Shown: positions 37,155 through 46,405, numbered from the stretch's first letter. The stretch: DNA of 64,000 nucleotides from Akkermansiaceae bacterium (GCA_903906515.1 CAIVKO010000004.1:1-64000); one strand, 5' to 3'. Numbers and translations are program-made. Notes: generated from the letters alone by a model not told the origin.

Positions 37155-38834
37155 TCACGCCTGGCCGTGCGAGAAGAAGACGGCCATGCGGTTGTGGAGG
37201 TCGTCGTAGAAGTGTTTCTTGATATTTTCCAGGGCAGCGCGTTTGTCGCTTTCCGCCACACCGATGCATTGCTCCTCGATCTTCATTTTCTCAGCGAAGG
37301 ATTTTTCCATTTCGATCAGGGAATCCAGAAACTCACGGGCGGCGCGTGTGTGTTCGACGCCATCGACAAGGGCATGTTCGAGTCGTGGGTTGCGGGTCAC
37401 GGCGATGAGATTGCCGTTGGCGAGTTGGTTCATGTAGCGGAGGCGGCTTTGGCGGAAGGCGCGGTGCTCGCTGTCGAAGGTGATTTCATCGCGATCCACC
37501 AGGGTGTCGTAGGGGCCCGCCTTGGTGAAGAATTTTACGATCAGCGGGATGGTGTCCACCAGCATGAACAGGAGCGTTAGAATGACATAAGTGTATAACG
37601 CGAACTTTCCGCCCTGGTCACCGACCTTGAACAAGGTCTGGAGGGCCAGCGTCTGGGTGAGGATGTCGCGGCGGGGTTCGGCGCGGATCGCGGACAAGCG
37701 CTCCGCCTCTTCGGAGACCGCTGCAGCCAGTTCGCCCTGCACGCGCTGGAGTTCGATGAGGCGGGTGTCGATCAGTTTTTTAATCGTATCGCGCAGGGCG
37801 TTCTGCTGGCTCACGAACTGACCGGCCTGATCGGACTCCACCTTTTGTTTGAGCGATGCCACGCGCTCGGCTTCCGCCTGGTTGGTGCGGGCGATCTCGG
37901 CGAGTTTTTTCTCGAACAGCGCGATGGCGGACGCCTCGGCCTCGCGGGACTGGGTTTGCAAGGTGGCTTTCTCCGCGGTGAGGTGCTCTAACAATCCTCC
38001 GAGCCGTTTGGATTCCTCGCGGCGCGGTTCGAGTTGGTCGGAGCGGATCGAGCGGGCGCGCGGACCTTCACCCTTGAGTCCGGAGCGTTGACCATTGAGT
38101 TCCCTCTCGAACTCGGCCTGCCAGAATCCCAACTCGGCTTGCAGCTTGGCGTATTGCGGGCTGAGTTCGGTGGATTGTTGATCGATGACGGTCAGGCGCT
38201 CGCGGAACGGTGCGGTGCCTTCGTCGATCGATGCCTTGAGTTCAATCTGCTGAGAGGCGGTTAGACCGGGGATGGCGGCGGCGGCATCTTCGTTTTCCTG
38301 AAGCAGGAATTTTGCTTGAAAGGATTCGTTCCACTTCTTCTGCTGCTCGGCGATGTTGGCTTCGAGCGTTGCAACCTGGCCGCGGATATTTTTCTTCTCC
38401 TTCTCGAATCCGGCGCGTGCGACTTCAATTTCCGCGGCACGGTCTTTTTCGACCACAGAGGAAATCGTATCGCGGAACAAGAGCAGCACCAGCGGGTGGG
38501 CGATGGTAACGCCCATCAGGATGGCCACCACCATACGCAGCGAGAATTGCGAAAGTTTGCGGAACACCGAGGTGTAGGCCCGGTATCCGGCCAACAGCGC
38601 TCGGTCGATGGTCATGATGATAAACGCCCATACCAACGCAACGGGGTAGATGACGCGGGCGTTGTCGGTGAGAGTCGAGAGCGCGTAGGCGCAGGCGATG
38701 AAGGCGAACGCACAGGGGACCAGCACGGTGGCGCCGAAGGCCACATATTTCCGCTGCTCCCACTTCGGGCATTGTTCAAGAGTCTCGGTGCCGGCTCCGG
38801 ACAACCAGAAAAACGCGCGTTTGATCGTGTGCAT
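37155..38834 (-). CDS. DUF4407 membrane protein with long coiled coil
   Basis: 559 residues. An N-terminal segment (MHTIKRAFFWLSG) precedes two hydrophobic stretches near residues 30-70 and another at about 95-118 (VAILMGVTIAHPLVLLLF). A long, highly charged coiled coil (about 125-400) follows, and a last membrane helix near 420-440 (YTYVILTLLFMLVDTIPLIV). This is the DUF4407 architecture; the function is unknown, and homologues occur next to cytoskeletal or conflict systems. ATG at 38834 used, the upstream frame to 38903 is not convincing. It lies downstream of the ParA and roadblock-like genes on the same strand. Confidence 0.85.
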   Translation of the reverse strand: MHTIKRAFFWLSGAGTETLEQCPKWEQRKYVAFGATVLVPCAFAFIACAYALSTLTDNARVIYPVALVWAFIIMTIDRALLAGYRAYTSVFRKLSQFSLRMVVAILMGVTIAHPLVLLLFRDTISSVVEKDRAAEIEVARAGFEKEKKNIRGQVATLEANIAEQQKKWNESFQAKFLLQENEDAAAAIPGLTASQQIELKASIDEGTAPFRERLTVIDQQSTELSPQYAKLQAELGFWQAEFERELNGQRSGLKGEGPRARSIRSDQLEPRREESKRLGGLLEHLTAEKATLQTQSREAEASAIALFEKKLAEIARTNQAEAERVASLKQKVESDQAGQFVSQQNALRDTIKKLIDTRLIELQRVQGELAAAVSEEAERLSAIRAEPRRDILTQTLALQTLFKVGDQGGKFALYTYVILTLLFMLVDTIPLIVKFFTKAGPYDTLVDRDEITFDSEHRAFRQSRLRYMNQLANGNLIAVTRNPRLEHALVDGVEHTRAAREFLDSLIEMEKSFAEKMKIEEQCIGVAESDKRAALENIKKHFYDDLHNRMAVFFSHGQA

Positions 38835-38935
38835 GGCGGTAAAAAATATGGAATCTCGAAGGCAGCAGAGGAAATGCCAACCTCGAACGACTACTACGAA
38901 CACCTATGGTGTCAAATTTCAATCCTCATTTTCAC

Positions 38936-39550
38936 TTAAACGGGTTGCCCGATGGGGCGAACTGGGGTTTGCGCTCCGGCGACAAGAATCATAGCCTCCA
39001 TCACTGCGGTGACGGCGGCGGGCGACAACGCTCCCGGAACCACCGCGCCGAGTATAAGATAACCGTTGGGGGGTTCCACAGGGATGACTTCCAGCGTGGC
39101 ACCCGCGCGGATTTTGATATGCACGTATCCAGCGAATGATCCGGGACGGCGGGGGGCTAGTGCCAGGCTACGGGCCAGAAAATGCAGGCGACCGTGATGA
39201 CTCTCGTCGTAAATGACCTCTCCTTGCCGGTCCAGAATGAACATTTCCTTCGCCGAAAAATGCTCTCTCATCCAATCACGGAAATGATGAATGATATCGA
39301 GGAACGGGCTGCGGGCAGCGCTTGGAAGCGGTTCCGGATCGGCTTGGGTAACGGTTTCCTCAGCAGGGGCTGGAGTGGCGGCTTGGGATTCTTCCGCCAC
39401 CACAGCGGGCTCGGTAGTGGTATAACCCAAGAAACCCGCCTCAAATCCAGCCTCGGGGAGAGCCCCCACCGGGTGACGGGAGGGTTTCATCAACAACTCG
39501 GCGAGGCGACGAACCTCTGCGGTATCCAGCCATGGGTCGATCAGTTCCAT
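38936..39550 (-). CDS. Roadblock/LC7-like protein (tentative)
   Basis: 204 residues. The first 90 are variable, with an acidic and Ala-rich linker (PAPAEETVTQADPEPLP). The C-terminal half (about 95-200) has the alternation of a Roadblock/LC7 regulator: MFILDRQGEVIYDE, a helix, VHIKIRAGATLEVIPVE, and LGAVVPGALSPAAVTAVMEAM. Roadblock proteins bind small GTPases or act with ParA-like ATPases; the assignment is by pattern only. It starts 8 bases after the ParA stop, so they are one transcription unit. Confidence 0.55.
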   Translation of the reverse strand: MELIDPWLDTAEVRRLAELLMKPSRHPVGALPEAGFEAGFLGYTTTEPAVVAEESQAATPAPAEETVTQADPEPLPSAARSPFLDIIHHFRDWMREHFSAKEMFILDRQGEVIYDESHHGRLHFLARSLALAPRRPGSFAGYVHIKIRAGATLEVIPVEPPNGYLILGAVVPGALSPAAVTAVMEAMILVAGAQTPVRPIGQPV

Positions 39551-39558
39551 CAGACGGG

Positions 39559-40338
39559 CTAAACGCGACGGGCGTCACCGGGTTGGAGTTTGTCTTCGAT
39601 TTCCACGCGGAGTCTGTCGAATACGGCTTGGACAGCCGCACCTTCCTCCATCGCGCCGATCGGCAGTCCTCGGGCGCTGGCCCGAACAAATAACGGGTTA
39701 CGCGGAATTTGTGTCTGAAAAACCATTTCCGGAGGAAGCAGTTGGCGCAAAGCGGCGGCAGCTTCGGTACTTTCGATCAGATCGTGCTGCACCATGGTAA
39801 GGCATACGCCAAGGATGCTGAGGCGGGGATTCATCACCCGCATCCGGTTCAAGCCCTCCAACAATTTGGGAACCGATCGGATTCCCAGAGGCTCCGCCTG
39901 TTGAAGGATCATGATGGCATCACTGGATGAGACCACATCGCCGGTGACACCGAAAAGCCCGGCGGCGGTATCCATGATGCAGAGATCATAGCCACGTCCG
40001 GCAACGGCATGGAGAAAATCCCTGACCCGTGAAAGGTGCGCCCCGATCCCACCGCCCGCTTCATAATCGCTGGCCTGGCCGCTGGCAACCAGCGCGAAGG
40101 TTTCCAAGCGGGTCGGCACAATCAGACGTTCCAGCGGTGTGCTCGGATCCTTGAGAAAGTCGTAAAATCCGGCCAATAGCCGCGATTGACGAGTGAGAGA
40201 CAAACCCACTGAGCCTTGCGGGTCGGCATCGACGAGCAAGGTCCGGACGCCCGCACGGGCGAAGGCGTGGGCAAGATTGATGGAAACAGTGGTTTTACCC
40301 ACGCCTCCTTTTTGGCTGGAAACTGCGATATTGATCAC
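39559..40338 (-). CDS. ParA-family ATPase
   Basis: 259 residues. The deviant Walker A KGGVGKTT (about 10-17) with the signature Lys, Walker A' LLVDADPQGS (about 35-44) and LCIMDTAAG (Walker B, about 118-126) define a ParA/MinD ATPase. Such proteins dimerise on ATP and pattern cargo along nucleoid or membrane. No ParB or parS is adjacent, so this is an orphan ParA that probably positions something else. Start is GTG at 40338. It is divergent from the YyaL-like lipoprotein with a gap of about 118 bases and heads the ParA-roadblock-DUF4407 unit. Confidence 0.9.
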   Translation of the reverse strand: MINIAVSSQKGGVGKTTVSINLAHAFARAGVRTLLVDADPQGSVGLSLTRQSRLLAGFYDFLKDPSTPLERLIVPTRLETFALVASGQASDYEAGGGIGAHLSRVRDFLHAVAGRGYDLCIMDTAAGLFGVTGDVVSSSDAIMILQQAEPLGIRSVPKLLEGLNRMRVMNPRLSILGVCLTMVQHDLIESTEAAAALRQLLPPEMVFQTQIPRNPLFVRASARGLPIGAMEEGAAVQAVFDRLRVEIEDKLQPGDARRV

Positions 40339-40456
40339 GCGGCGGCAGTAATTGTTGCCGGATGGTAGCTTCAGCTTGCAACATCGGAAGTCTTTTCTTC
40401 ATAATGCGCTCGCAAGAGGGAATTCCACCTCCGAAGAGACGGGCTCACCATTGATC

Positions 40457-42637
40457 ATGAAATTTCGAAGAATGCTGCTTCAGACGTGGATTGCACAGGC
40501 ACTCTGCGGCTTGGTTCTTTTTTCCGCATCCTGCCGGAAAGAAAAACCGATGGAGATCGGCGGAAACATCTCTCTGCCGGTAGTAGCTCCGGATTTGCAA
40601 AGTCAGGGAATTAGCAGCCTGCCCGGCGCGCTTTATCAAAACCAGGCGTCTTCTCCGATCCATTGGCAGCCATGGACCAGGGCGACCATGACCATGGCCA
40701 GGGAGTCCCGCCGCTTGCTTTTTTGTGTGATCGTGATGCCCCAGCAGCCCGGATTTCAAACAGCGTTGGATTCCCTGACCCGCGATTCCTCATGTGTCTC
40801 GGAAATCAACGATCACTATATCCCCGTTCTGGTCGATGGCGACGCGACCCGCGAAATGGGACTCCTCACTGCGGACCTCTGCGCGGAAATCAAGCAACCC
40901 TTGAGCCCACCCTTGTTCCTGTGGATGACCCATGAGGGAAATCCGGTGGCATGGATACCGGTCAATCAGTCAGAGACAGATGGCGTGGTCGCCATGTTCA
41001 ACCAATCCCACACCATGGTCTCCCAGATGTGGTCGGATTCATGGGACTATGTGTTGAAAAACAGCGCCATGGACAATGCCAACCGCCGAAAACGCTTCGA
41101 GGCGCGCAAAATCTCACGGGTCACCAGCAACCAACCCGCTACCGATGTCGTGCGCAGCCTGCGCCAGTTATCATCGTTGTATGATGCCTACTCACGAACT
41201 TTTGACGAGACCGGCGGATTGTTTCCATGCAGTTCTCTGGGATTGCTGGCAACGTCCTCCGTTCATCCAGGACTGCCGGCGGATGTGCGCAGCCATTGCC
41301 TGAAAACCACCCGCGAACTCCTCAAAGATCTGCTGCCCAGCCCGATGTTCGATCCTCTCGACGGCGGTGTTTTCCAATCTCGCAAGGGGACGACGTGGGA
41401 TCTACCTTCGTTCACCCGCGATTGTCCGGCCCAAGCCCGCGTGGCGGAAACCTTGTTCGAGGCATATCGGGCGACCAGGGAACCGCGGGCTCTGGATGCC
41501 GCCTTGGGTGTGATTGCCTTTGCCGAGAAGAACTACCTCACCCCCGAGGGTTTGTTTTCCATGGGGATTTCAGTTCCCACCCCTGCGGAAAAGTGGATGT
41601 GGAGCGTGGAGGATATTGAAAAACTTCTACCGCCCGCAGATGCCACCTGGTGGATCAAGGCGACTGGCATGAAAGGCTTGGGAAATCTCCCGTCCGATGT
41701 GGATCCCCGCCGCGAATTCTTCCGTTGCAACACGCTCGGGCTTGACAAACCGATGGCTGAAATCGCTGCGGACGAGGGGGTGTCCATCGAGGTTTTCAAA
41801 CCAAGGTTCGATGCGGCCAAGACCAAACTGCTGGCGACCCGTGAAGCCCGCATCGGCAAGATCCCATTGGACGTCAACCCCCATGCCGGGGCCTCACTGC
41901 GCATGGTGAGCGCCTATGCTGCGGCCTTTGCGACTACAGGTGATGCGTCCTATCGTGAAAAGGCGATCACGCTGATCAAAAAATCCCGCGAAACCTTCAG
42001 TGTCGGAGCCCGCATCCGGATGTTTTCCAAGGATACGCCAGAATCGATAGGAGCGGGCAGGGCTTTCATCTATGCCTTGGCAATGCAGGCGTCCCTTGAT
42101 GTCGCGGCGATCACTTCCGATGAACAATGGCTCGTTTGGGCGGAAGACCTTGCCACATCCGCAACCGAATTGTTCACCGCCAAGGATTTCCTCAAGGAAT
42201 GTCCGGATGATGCAAAAATCATCGATCTTCCGGTCACCGATCTGGTGATGTTGTTTGACGATTCCACGGCCGGGCTGGTGTCGATGGCCGAATGCCGCTT
42301 GGCCGAAATCGGCAGACCGCTGGTGCAGAGTTTCAGCGCGCTTGCCACGCCCATGCCCACCTACATCCTTGAGAAACCCGTGCTCCACACCGATCTCCTG
42401 CTCGCCACCCTCGCCCGTCACTACAAGATGGTGGTGATCATGGGCGAAGGACTCTCCCCCGCTCTCAAACTCGCTGTTGAGCAACTCCCTCTCCGCGTGA
42501 TTCAGCGCCGCTCCGCAAGCCCGCAGGATCAGATCCCCGCCGGCACGGTCAAGGTTTTGTCCGGCGGAGGAACGCCCCAAATGGTGACCACTCCGGAAGC
42601 ACTGCGCACGGCGCTACTTCCCGCCCAGGCTAACTAA
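40457..42637 (+). CDS. YyaL/DUF255-like lipoprotein, thioredoxin motif lost
   Basis: 726 residues. Lipoprotein signal: hydrophobic start and lipobox LFSASC at about residue 26. The mature N-terminal 150 residues align in pattern with DUF255 (SPxHWQPW near the start, YIPVLVDGD later), the thioredoxin-like domain of the SSP411/YyaL family. The usual CHWC pair is absent. The rest looks like the (alpha/alpha)6 barrel of that family (PRALDAALGVIAFAEKNYLTPEGLF, GAGRAFIYALAMQASLDVA). Its function is unknown. ATG at 40457 gives the lipobox; the longer frame does not. Confidence 0.82.
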   Translation: MKFRRMLLQTWIAQALCGLVLFSASCRKEKPMEIGGNISLPVVAPDLQSQGISSLPGALYQNQASSPIHWQPWTRATMTMARESRRLLFCVIVMPQQPGFQTALDSLTRDSSCVSEINDHYIPVLVDGDATREMGLLTADLCAEIKQPLSPPLFLWMTHEGNPVAWIPVNQSETDGVVAMFNQSHTMVSQMWSDSWDYVLKNSAMDNANRRKRFEARKISRVTSNQPATDVVRSLRQLSSLYDAYSRTFDETGGLFPCSSLGLLATSSVHPGLPADVRSHCLKTTRELLKDLLPSPMFDPLDGGVFQSRKGTTWDLPSFTRDCPAQARVAETLFEAYRATREPRALDAALGVIAFAEKNYLTPEGLFSMGISVPTPAEKWMWSVEDIEKLLPPADATWWIKATGMKGLGNLPSDVDPRREFFRCNTLGLDKPMAEIAADEGVSIEVFKPRFDAAKTKLLATREARIGKIPLDVNPHAGASLRMVSAYAAAFATTGDASYREKAITLIKKSRETFSVGARIRMFSKDTPESIGAGRAFIYALAMQASLDVAAITSDEQWLVWAEDLATSATELFTAKDFLKECPDDAKIIDLPVTDLVMLFDDSTAGLVSMAECRLAEIGRPLVQSFSALATPMPTYILEKPVLHTDLLLATLARHYKMVVIMGEGLSPALKLAVEQLPLRVIQRRSASPQDQIPAGTVKVLSGGGTPQMVTTPEALRTALLPAQAN

Positions 42638-42699
42638 CCATTTCTCCATCAACAACCCAAAACCTACGCGACATCGATTCCGTAATCATTATCCCAACC

Positions 42700-43767
42700 A
42701 TGAAAATTCGGTCCATCACTTATTGGCTCTGCCTCGCATCAGCCGCGCTTCCCGTTTCAGCGGATATTTTCATCATGAACGACGGTACTAAATACGAAGG
42801 AACCATCATTCGTCAGGATCCGACTTCGTATGTGGTGGAGGTTCAGGTCACTAAAACCATCAAAGACGAACGGACACTGGCCAAAGCGGATGTGACCAAA
42901 ATCGAGCCCTCGCAACCGGATCTCACGGCATTTGAGGGCGTTGCCAATCTCATCCCCGTGCCGGACATGCTCACTCCCGTGGAATACACCGCCAGAATCG
43001 CCAAAGTGGAAAAATTCCTCGTGACCCACAAAGGAAGCGTGAAATCAAAAAACGCTAGGGAGATCCTCGCCACACTCAAATCCGAAGCCGATGAAATTCT
43101 TACCGGCGGCATCAAGATGAACGGCAAAATGATTCCTCCCTCCGAATACCGGGCCAATGCTTATGACATCGACTCACGCATCCAGGAAATTAAAATCCGG
43201 GCGCTCGCCAAGGACGGGCAGACGCTCAAGGCATTGCGGACGTTCAGCGAGTTTGAGCGTGAATTCAAAAACACCAGCGCCTACTCCACTCTTCTTCCCT
43301 TCATCATTCAGGTCATCAATGCATACCTGCGCGAGGTCGAGCTGTTGCAGACCTCCTTTGACACCCGATCCAAAGAGCGCCTCGCAGGACTGGAGCGAAT
43401 GACCACCTCAGATCGCACCATCACGGAAAGAGCGATCAGCGAGGAAACATCCGCCCTCACCATCCGTCTCAAGCAGGAAAAGGATACCGCCATCGGCTGG
43501 GTCACCCCCGATCCCTTCTTAAAGCCGTCGCTGGACGACACCCTAACATTTGGCAGACTGGAACTCACCCGACTCAGCGCACCGAAAAACACGACACTCG
43601 GGGATGGTGGAAAATTGTTTCGTGAAGCACTGATCGAGATCCAGAAAGGTGGCGAGAACAAGGCTGCCGTCACTAGCGCAATCAAAGCCGCGGAGACCGC
43701 CGGTGTGGGAAAAAAATATATTACCATCCTCACAGACACCGCCCGTGAAAAGGGCATCAAACTCTGA
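42700..43767 (+). CDS. PTPDL-family exported protein
   Basis: 355 residues, signal peptide MKIRSITYWLCLASAALPVSA. The mature start DIFIMNDGTKYEGTIIR is a short Sm-like/SLA1-like domain, then VTKTIKDERTLAKADVTKIE and LIPVPDMLTPVEY, the region that gives the PTPDL family its name. The remainder is helical (coiled, Glu/Lys rich). Found in Verrucomicrobiota; function unknown. It lies between the YyaL-like gene and hisB on the same strand. Confidence 0.72.
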   Translation: MKIRSITYWLCLASAALPVSADIFIMNDGTKYEGTIIRQDPTSYVVEVQVTKTIKDERTLAKADVTKIEPSQPDLTAFEGVANLIPVPDMLTPVEYTARIAKVEKFLVTHKGSVKSKNAREILATLKSEADEILTGGIKMNGKMIPPSEYRANAYDIDSRIQEIKIRALAKDGQTLKALRTFSEFEREFKNTSAYSTLLPFIIQVINAYLREVELLQTSFDTRSKERLAGLERMTTSDRTITERAISEETSALTIRLKQEKDTAIGWVTPDPFLKPSLDDTLTFGRLELTRLSAPKNTTLGDGGKLFREALIEIQKGGENKAAVTSAIKAAETAGVGKKYITILTDTAREKGIKL

Positions 43768-43788
43768 TTCCCACTCCAAGCTCCGCTC

Positions 43789-44382
43789 ATGGCCACATCC
43801 CGCAAAGCCTCCCGCAACCGCAAGACCGCTGAAACCTCGATCAACCTGTCCATCGACATCGACGGTTCCGGCGTTTCCTCAATCGATACCGGAATCCCGT
43901 TTTTCGATCACATGCTCACGCTGTTTTCAAAACACGGCCTGTTCGATCTAACGGTAAAAACCGTCGGCGACATCGGCGTGGATTTCCATCACACCATCGA
44001 AGACACCGGCATCGTCATCGGCGATTGCCTGCGCGAGGCACTGGGCACCAAGGAGGGCATCCGCCGTTATGGTTGCGCGTATCTGCCGATGGATGAAACA
44101 CTGGTGCGTGTCGTGGTGGATCTGAGCAACCGCCCGCATTTGGAATTCCGCGCTCCGGCGGGCACACCGTCGGCACCTAACATGCCATTCACCCTGATCG
44201 AGGAGTTCTGCCGCGCCGTGGCCTGCAACCTGCGCGCCAACATCCACGTCGAGTTGTTATACGGCCGCGACGGCCACCACATCGCCGAGGCGGTTTTCAA
44301 GGGCCTTGCCCGGGCATTGAGGGATGCCTGCGAACGTGATCCCCGCGTGATCGGAATCCCCAGCACCAAGGAAGCGCTGTGA
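43789..44382 (+). CDS. hisB: Imidazoleglycerol-phosphate dehydratase
   Basis: 197 residues, the usual length for a monofunctional HisB. It removes water from IGP in histidine synthesis. The metal-binding histidine clusters are visible: FFDHMLTLFSKHGLFD, DFHHTIEDTGIVIG and DGHHIAEAVFKGLARALRDAC. It is followed by hisH with a 4-base overlap, so both are translated from one message. Other his genes are not in the window. Confidence 0.97.
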   Translation: MATSRKASRNRKTAETSINLSIDIDGSGVSSIDTGIPFFDHMLTLFSKHGLFDLTVKTVGDIGVDFHHTIEDTGIVIGDCLREALGTKEGIRRYGCAYLPMDETLVRVVVDLSNRPHLEFRAPAGTPSAPNMPFTLIEEFCRAVACNLRANIHVELLYGRDGHHIAEAVFKGLARALRDACERDPRVIGIPSTKEAL

Positions 44383-44993
44383 ACGTCACTCTCATCGATT
44401 ACGGTGCGGGCAACCTCCGCAGCGTGTGCAATGCCCTGCGCGCCCTGGACGTGGAACCGTCGATCGCCGCCACGGCGAATGATCTGGATTCTCCGACCCA
44501 CCTCGTGCTTCCCGGCGTGGGATCCTTCGGCGATTGCATGGCGCAACTGGGCGACCGCGGATTTCTAACCGTCATCCGCGACTGGGTCGCCGCAGGAAAA
44601 CCCTACCTCGGCATCTGTCTCGGCTATCAGATTCTGTTTGATTCCAGCGAGGAGTCACCAGGAGTGGAAGGACTGGGGATCGTGCCGGGCCATTGCCGCT
44701 TTTTCACCCGGACTCCGGGGCTAAAGATTCCGCACATGGGGTGGAATTCCGTGACCCCGACAAACCCGCAATCTCCAATCTGGGCCGGACTGGGTGAGGA
44801 ACCGTATTTCTACTACGTGCATTCGTATTTCCCGGTGCCCAAGGAACGCGGCGTCATCGCCGCGACGACCTCCTATGGTGAGGATGATTTTGCCGCCGCC
44901 ATCGAAATGCCGAATTTGTTCGCCTGCCAGTTCCACCCGGAAAAAAGCCAGGATGCGGGCCTGCGACTGATCCGGAATTTCATCGGACGATAG
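44379..44993 (+). CDS. hisH: Imidazole glycerol phosphate synthase subunit HisH
   Basis: 204 residues. The class I glutamine amidotransferase triad is present: catalytic Cys in GICLGYQILF and His/Glu in ACQFHPEKSQ. The start reads NVTLIDYGAGNLRSV. HisH supplies ammonia to HisF for ring closure to IGP and AICAR. Start is GTG at 44379, overlapping the hisB stop. HisF is not encoded nearby. Confidence 0.97.
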   Translation: MNVTLIDYGAGNLRSVCNALRALDVEPSIAATANDLDSPTHLVLPGVGSFGDCMAQLGDRGFLTVIRDWVAAGKPYLGICLGYQILFDSSEESPGVEGLGIVPGHCRFFTRTPGLKIPHMGWNSVTPTNPQSPIWAGLGEEPYFYYVHSYFPVPKERGVIAATTSYGEDDFAAAIEMPNLFACQFHPEKSQDAGLRLIRNFIGR

Positions 44994-45302
44994 CCGTCAG
45001 GGGCTTTCTTTCTGGTTGCACATCCTGAGGCAAACCCTCGCGCCTCGGGTAATCCCGGGCTTCGTTTCAAAAGCCCGTTGCACCGTTGGAATGGGTTCCT
45101 CTTGAATCCCAACGGGATTCCGTCGCAAAGCCCAAGGTTGCCCCGCCTGCGGGCTACCTTGGGTGATGAGCCGCCACACCAGCCATCCTCAGCGAGGTTG
45201 TGCATGAGAGCCTTGGCCGAAGCCTGGCCCAACGGAGGACCTGAAGATGGTGGGAATGAGGAGTGATAAACCAGCGTCTTTGGCAGCGCTCCGATACTCC
45301 CG
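44994..45302. repeat. Intergenic REP-type palindrome block
   Basis: About 310 bases without a gene. Core 45105-45163: AATCCC-aac-GGGATT followed by CCCAAGGT (45131-45138) and ACCTTGGG (45156-45163), two consecutive hairpins. The layout (short AT-GC hairpin, spacer, longer hairpin) resembles REP sequences common in Verrucomicrobiota and linked to RAYT transposases. Flanking parts contain more inverted fragments (CCTCGCGCC). No RAYT gene in the window. Confidence 0.7.
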
Positions 45303-45584
45303 TCAGGCAACCGGCATATCACACCGCAGTTGATGGACGGCGCGGTCGAGTTTGCGAAGCAGGTGCCACACCCCGGCCAGACCCAGCAGCAGGCCGCTGC
45401 CGAGACCGAGCGCGAGAATGACTTCGGAGCCTGATACGAGCCAGAGCAGAGCGGATCCCGTAGCAACGACCACGCTCGCCGCCAGCAAGCCCAGGCAGAT
45501 CAGCCATGTCGCTGTTTCCAGCGCCCTCCGGAACCAAATTTTCACGCGTTCAATTTTGATAGGAATCACAATGTTTTCTTTCAT
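45303..45584 (-). CDS. Small two-helix membrane protein
   Basis: 93 residues. Two hydrophobic segments (about 21-43 and 50-73) separated by a short turn. No motif recognised. ATG at 45584 is preferred; the frame also reaches 45665 and would overlap the exonuclease gene. Function unknown. Confidence 0.5.
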   Translation of the reverse strand: MKENIVIPIKIERVKIWFRRALETATWLICLGLLAASVVVATGSALLWLVSGSEVILALGLGSGLLLGLAGVWHLLRKLDRAVHQLRCDMPVA

Positions 45585-45661
45585 AGCGGGCGAACGTTCG
45601 CACCACACGATGGCGGCATGATGAAGCACCAGTGAATCTTTGGTGAATTCAAGCGGGTAAT

Positions 45662-46279
45662 TCAATGAGGCTCAGCGAGCATCTGCGGCAAGAGCGTCTG
45701 GTGCCGCGGCACGCCGGTCATCGCGACGTCGAGTCCGAGCCTTTGGCACATAGAGACCACCGCCCGCCCGAGGATGTCCACATCACCCCGCGCGTCGTGG
45801 CGGCGGAGGCTGGTATCTTGCAGTCCAAGGCGAGACTTCACATAATCCAACGAATGTCCGGTGCCACGTGTTTTACCGAAGAGCATTTTTGAAATATGGA
45901 TAGAATCGATGCAATCCACCTCTCGGGTAGGTAGTCCATGTCGTTGGCAGGTGGCGGCGAGGAACTTGGAGTCGAAGCGCAGGCCGTTGTGCGCGATCAG
46001 AGTGGCATCTCCGGCCCATTGCGCAAAGCTGCACAAAACCTCTTCCGGGCGCGGCGCTCCGACGACATGGCGGTTGCCGATGCCGGTGTAGCTCTCAATG
46101 AAGGATGAAATCGGCCGACGCGGCCGGGCAAAGCTAAAAAACGAATCTTCAGCGATGATGCAGCCCTCCTGATAACGAACCGCCGCGATCTGAATGAATT
46201 CGTCCTCGTTCGGATACAGCCCGGTGGTTTCAAGGTCGTAGATCACAAACGAAGCATTATGGTGGGATTCGATTTTCAC
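45662..46279 (-). CDS. DnaQ-like DEDDh 3'-5' exonuclease
   Basis: 205 residues. Exonuclease motifs: DLETTG (Asp15, Glu17), then HNGLRFDSKFL (ExoII, Asp) and HDARGDVDIL (ExoIII with the His and Asp), i.e. the DEDDh class. Single domain, similar to PolC/DnaQ epsilon-like exonucleases. Cytoplasmic; it may process DNA or RNA ends. Start is GTG at 46279, 3 bases after the hsdR relic stop. It ends the minus-strand operon that begins with hipB. Confidence 0.88.
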   Translation of the reverse strand: MKIESHHNASFVIYDLETTGLYPNEDEFIQIAAVRYQEGCIIAEDSFFSFARPRRPISSFIESYTGIGNRHVVGAPRPEEVLCSFAQWAGDATLIAHNGLRFDSKFLAATCQRHGLPTREVDCIDSIHISKMLFGKTRGTGHSLDYVKSRLGLQDTSLRRHDARGDVDILGRAVVSMCQRLGLDVAMTGVPRHQTLLPQMLAEPH

Positions 46280-46282
46280 GGG

Positions 46283-46402
46283 CTAATCCTCCCGCTCCGC
46301 CGCCACGCCTTCTGGCGCAATCACCGCGCCATGGACGTAATTCCACCCCGTGTCCTGAAACCACTGGATGGCGAGTTGTTCGAGTTGGTCTTCGGTGATC
46401 AT
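46283..46402 (-). pseudogene. 39-codon 5' relic of hsdR
   Basis: Reading the minus strand from ATG at 46402 gives MITEDQLEQLAIQWFQDTGW, then NYVHGAVIAPEG and VAAERED, then TAG. This is the N-terminus of a type I HsdR protein (TEDQLE..A..WF...GW.Y.HG..IAP.G). The rest is gone. The frame is open and its start sits 3 bases after the stop of the upstream gene, and the exonuclease begins 3 bases after its stop. It is thus a remnant kept in the operon. Confidence 0.85.
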
Positions 46403-46405
46403 GAT

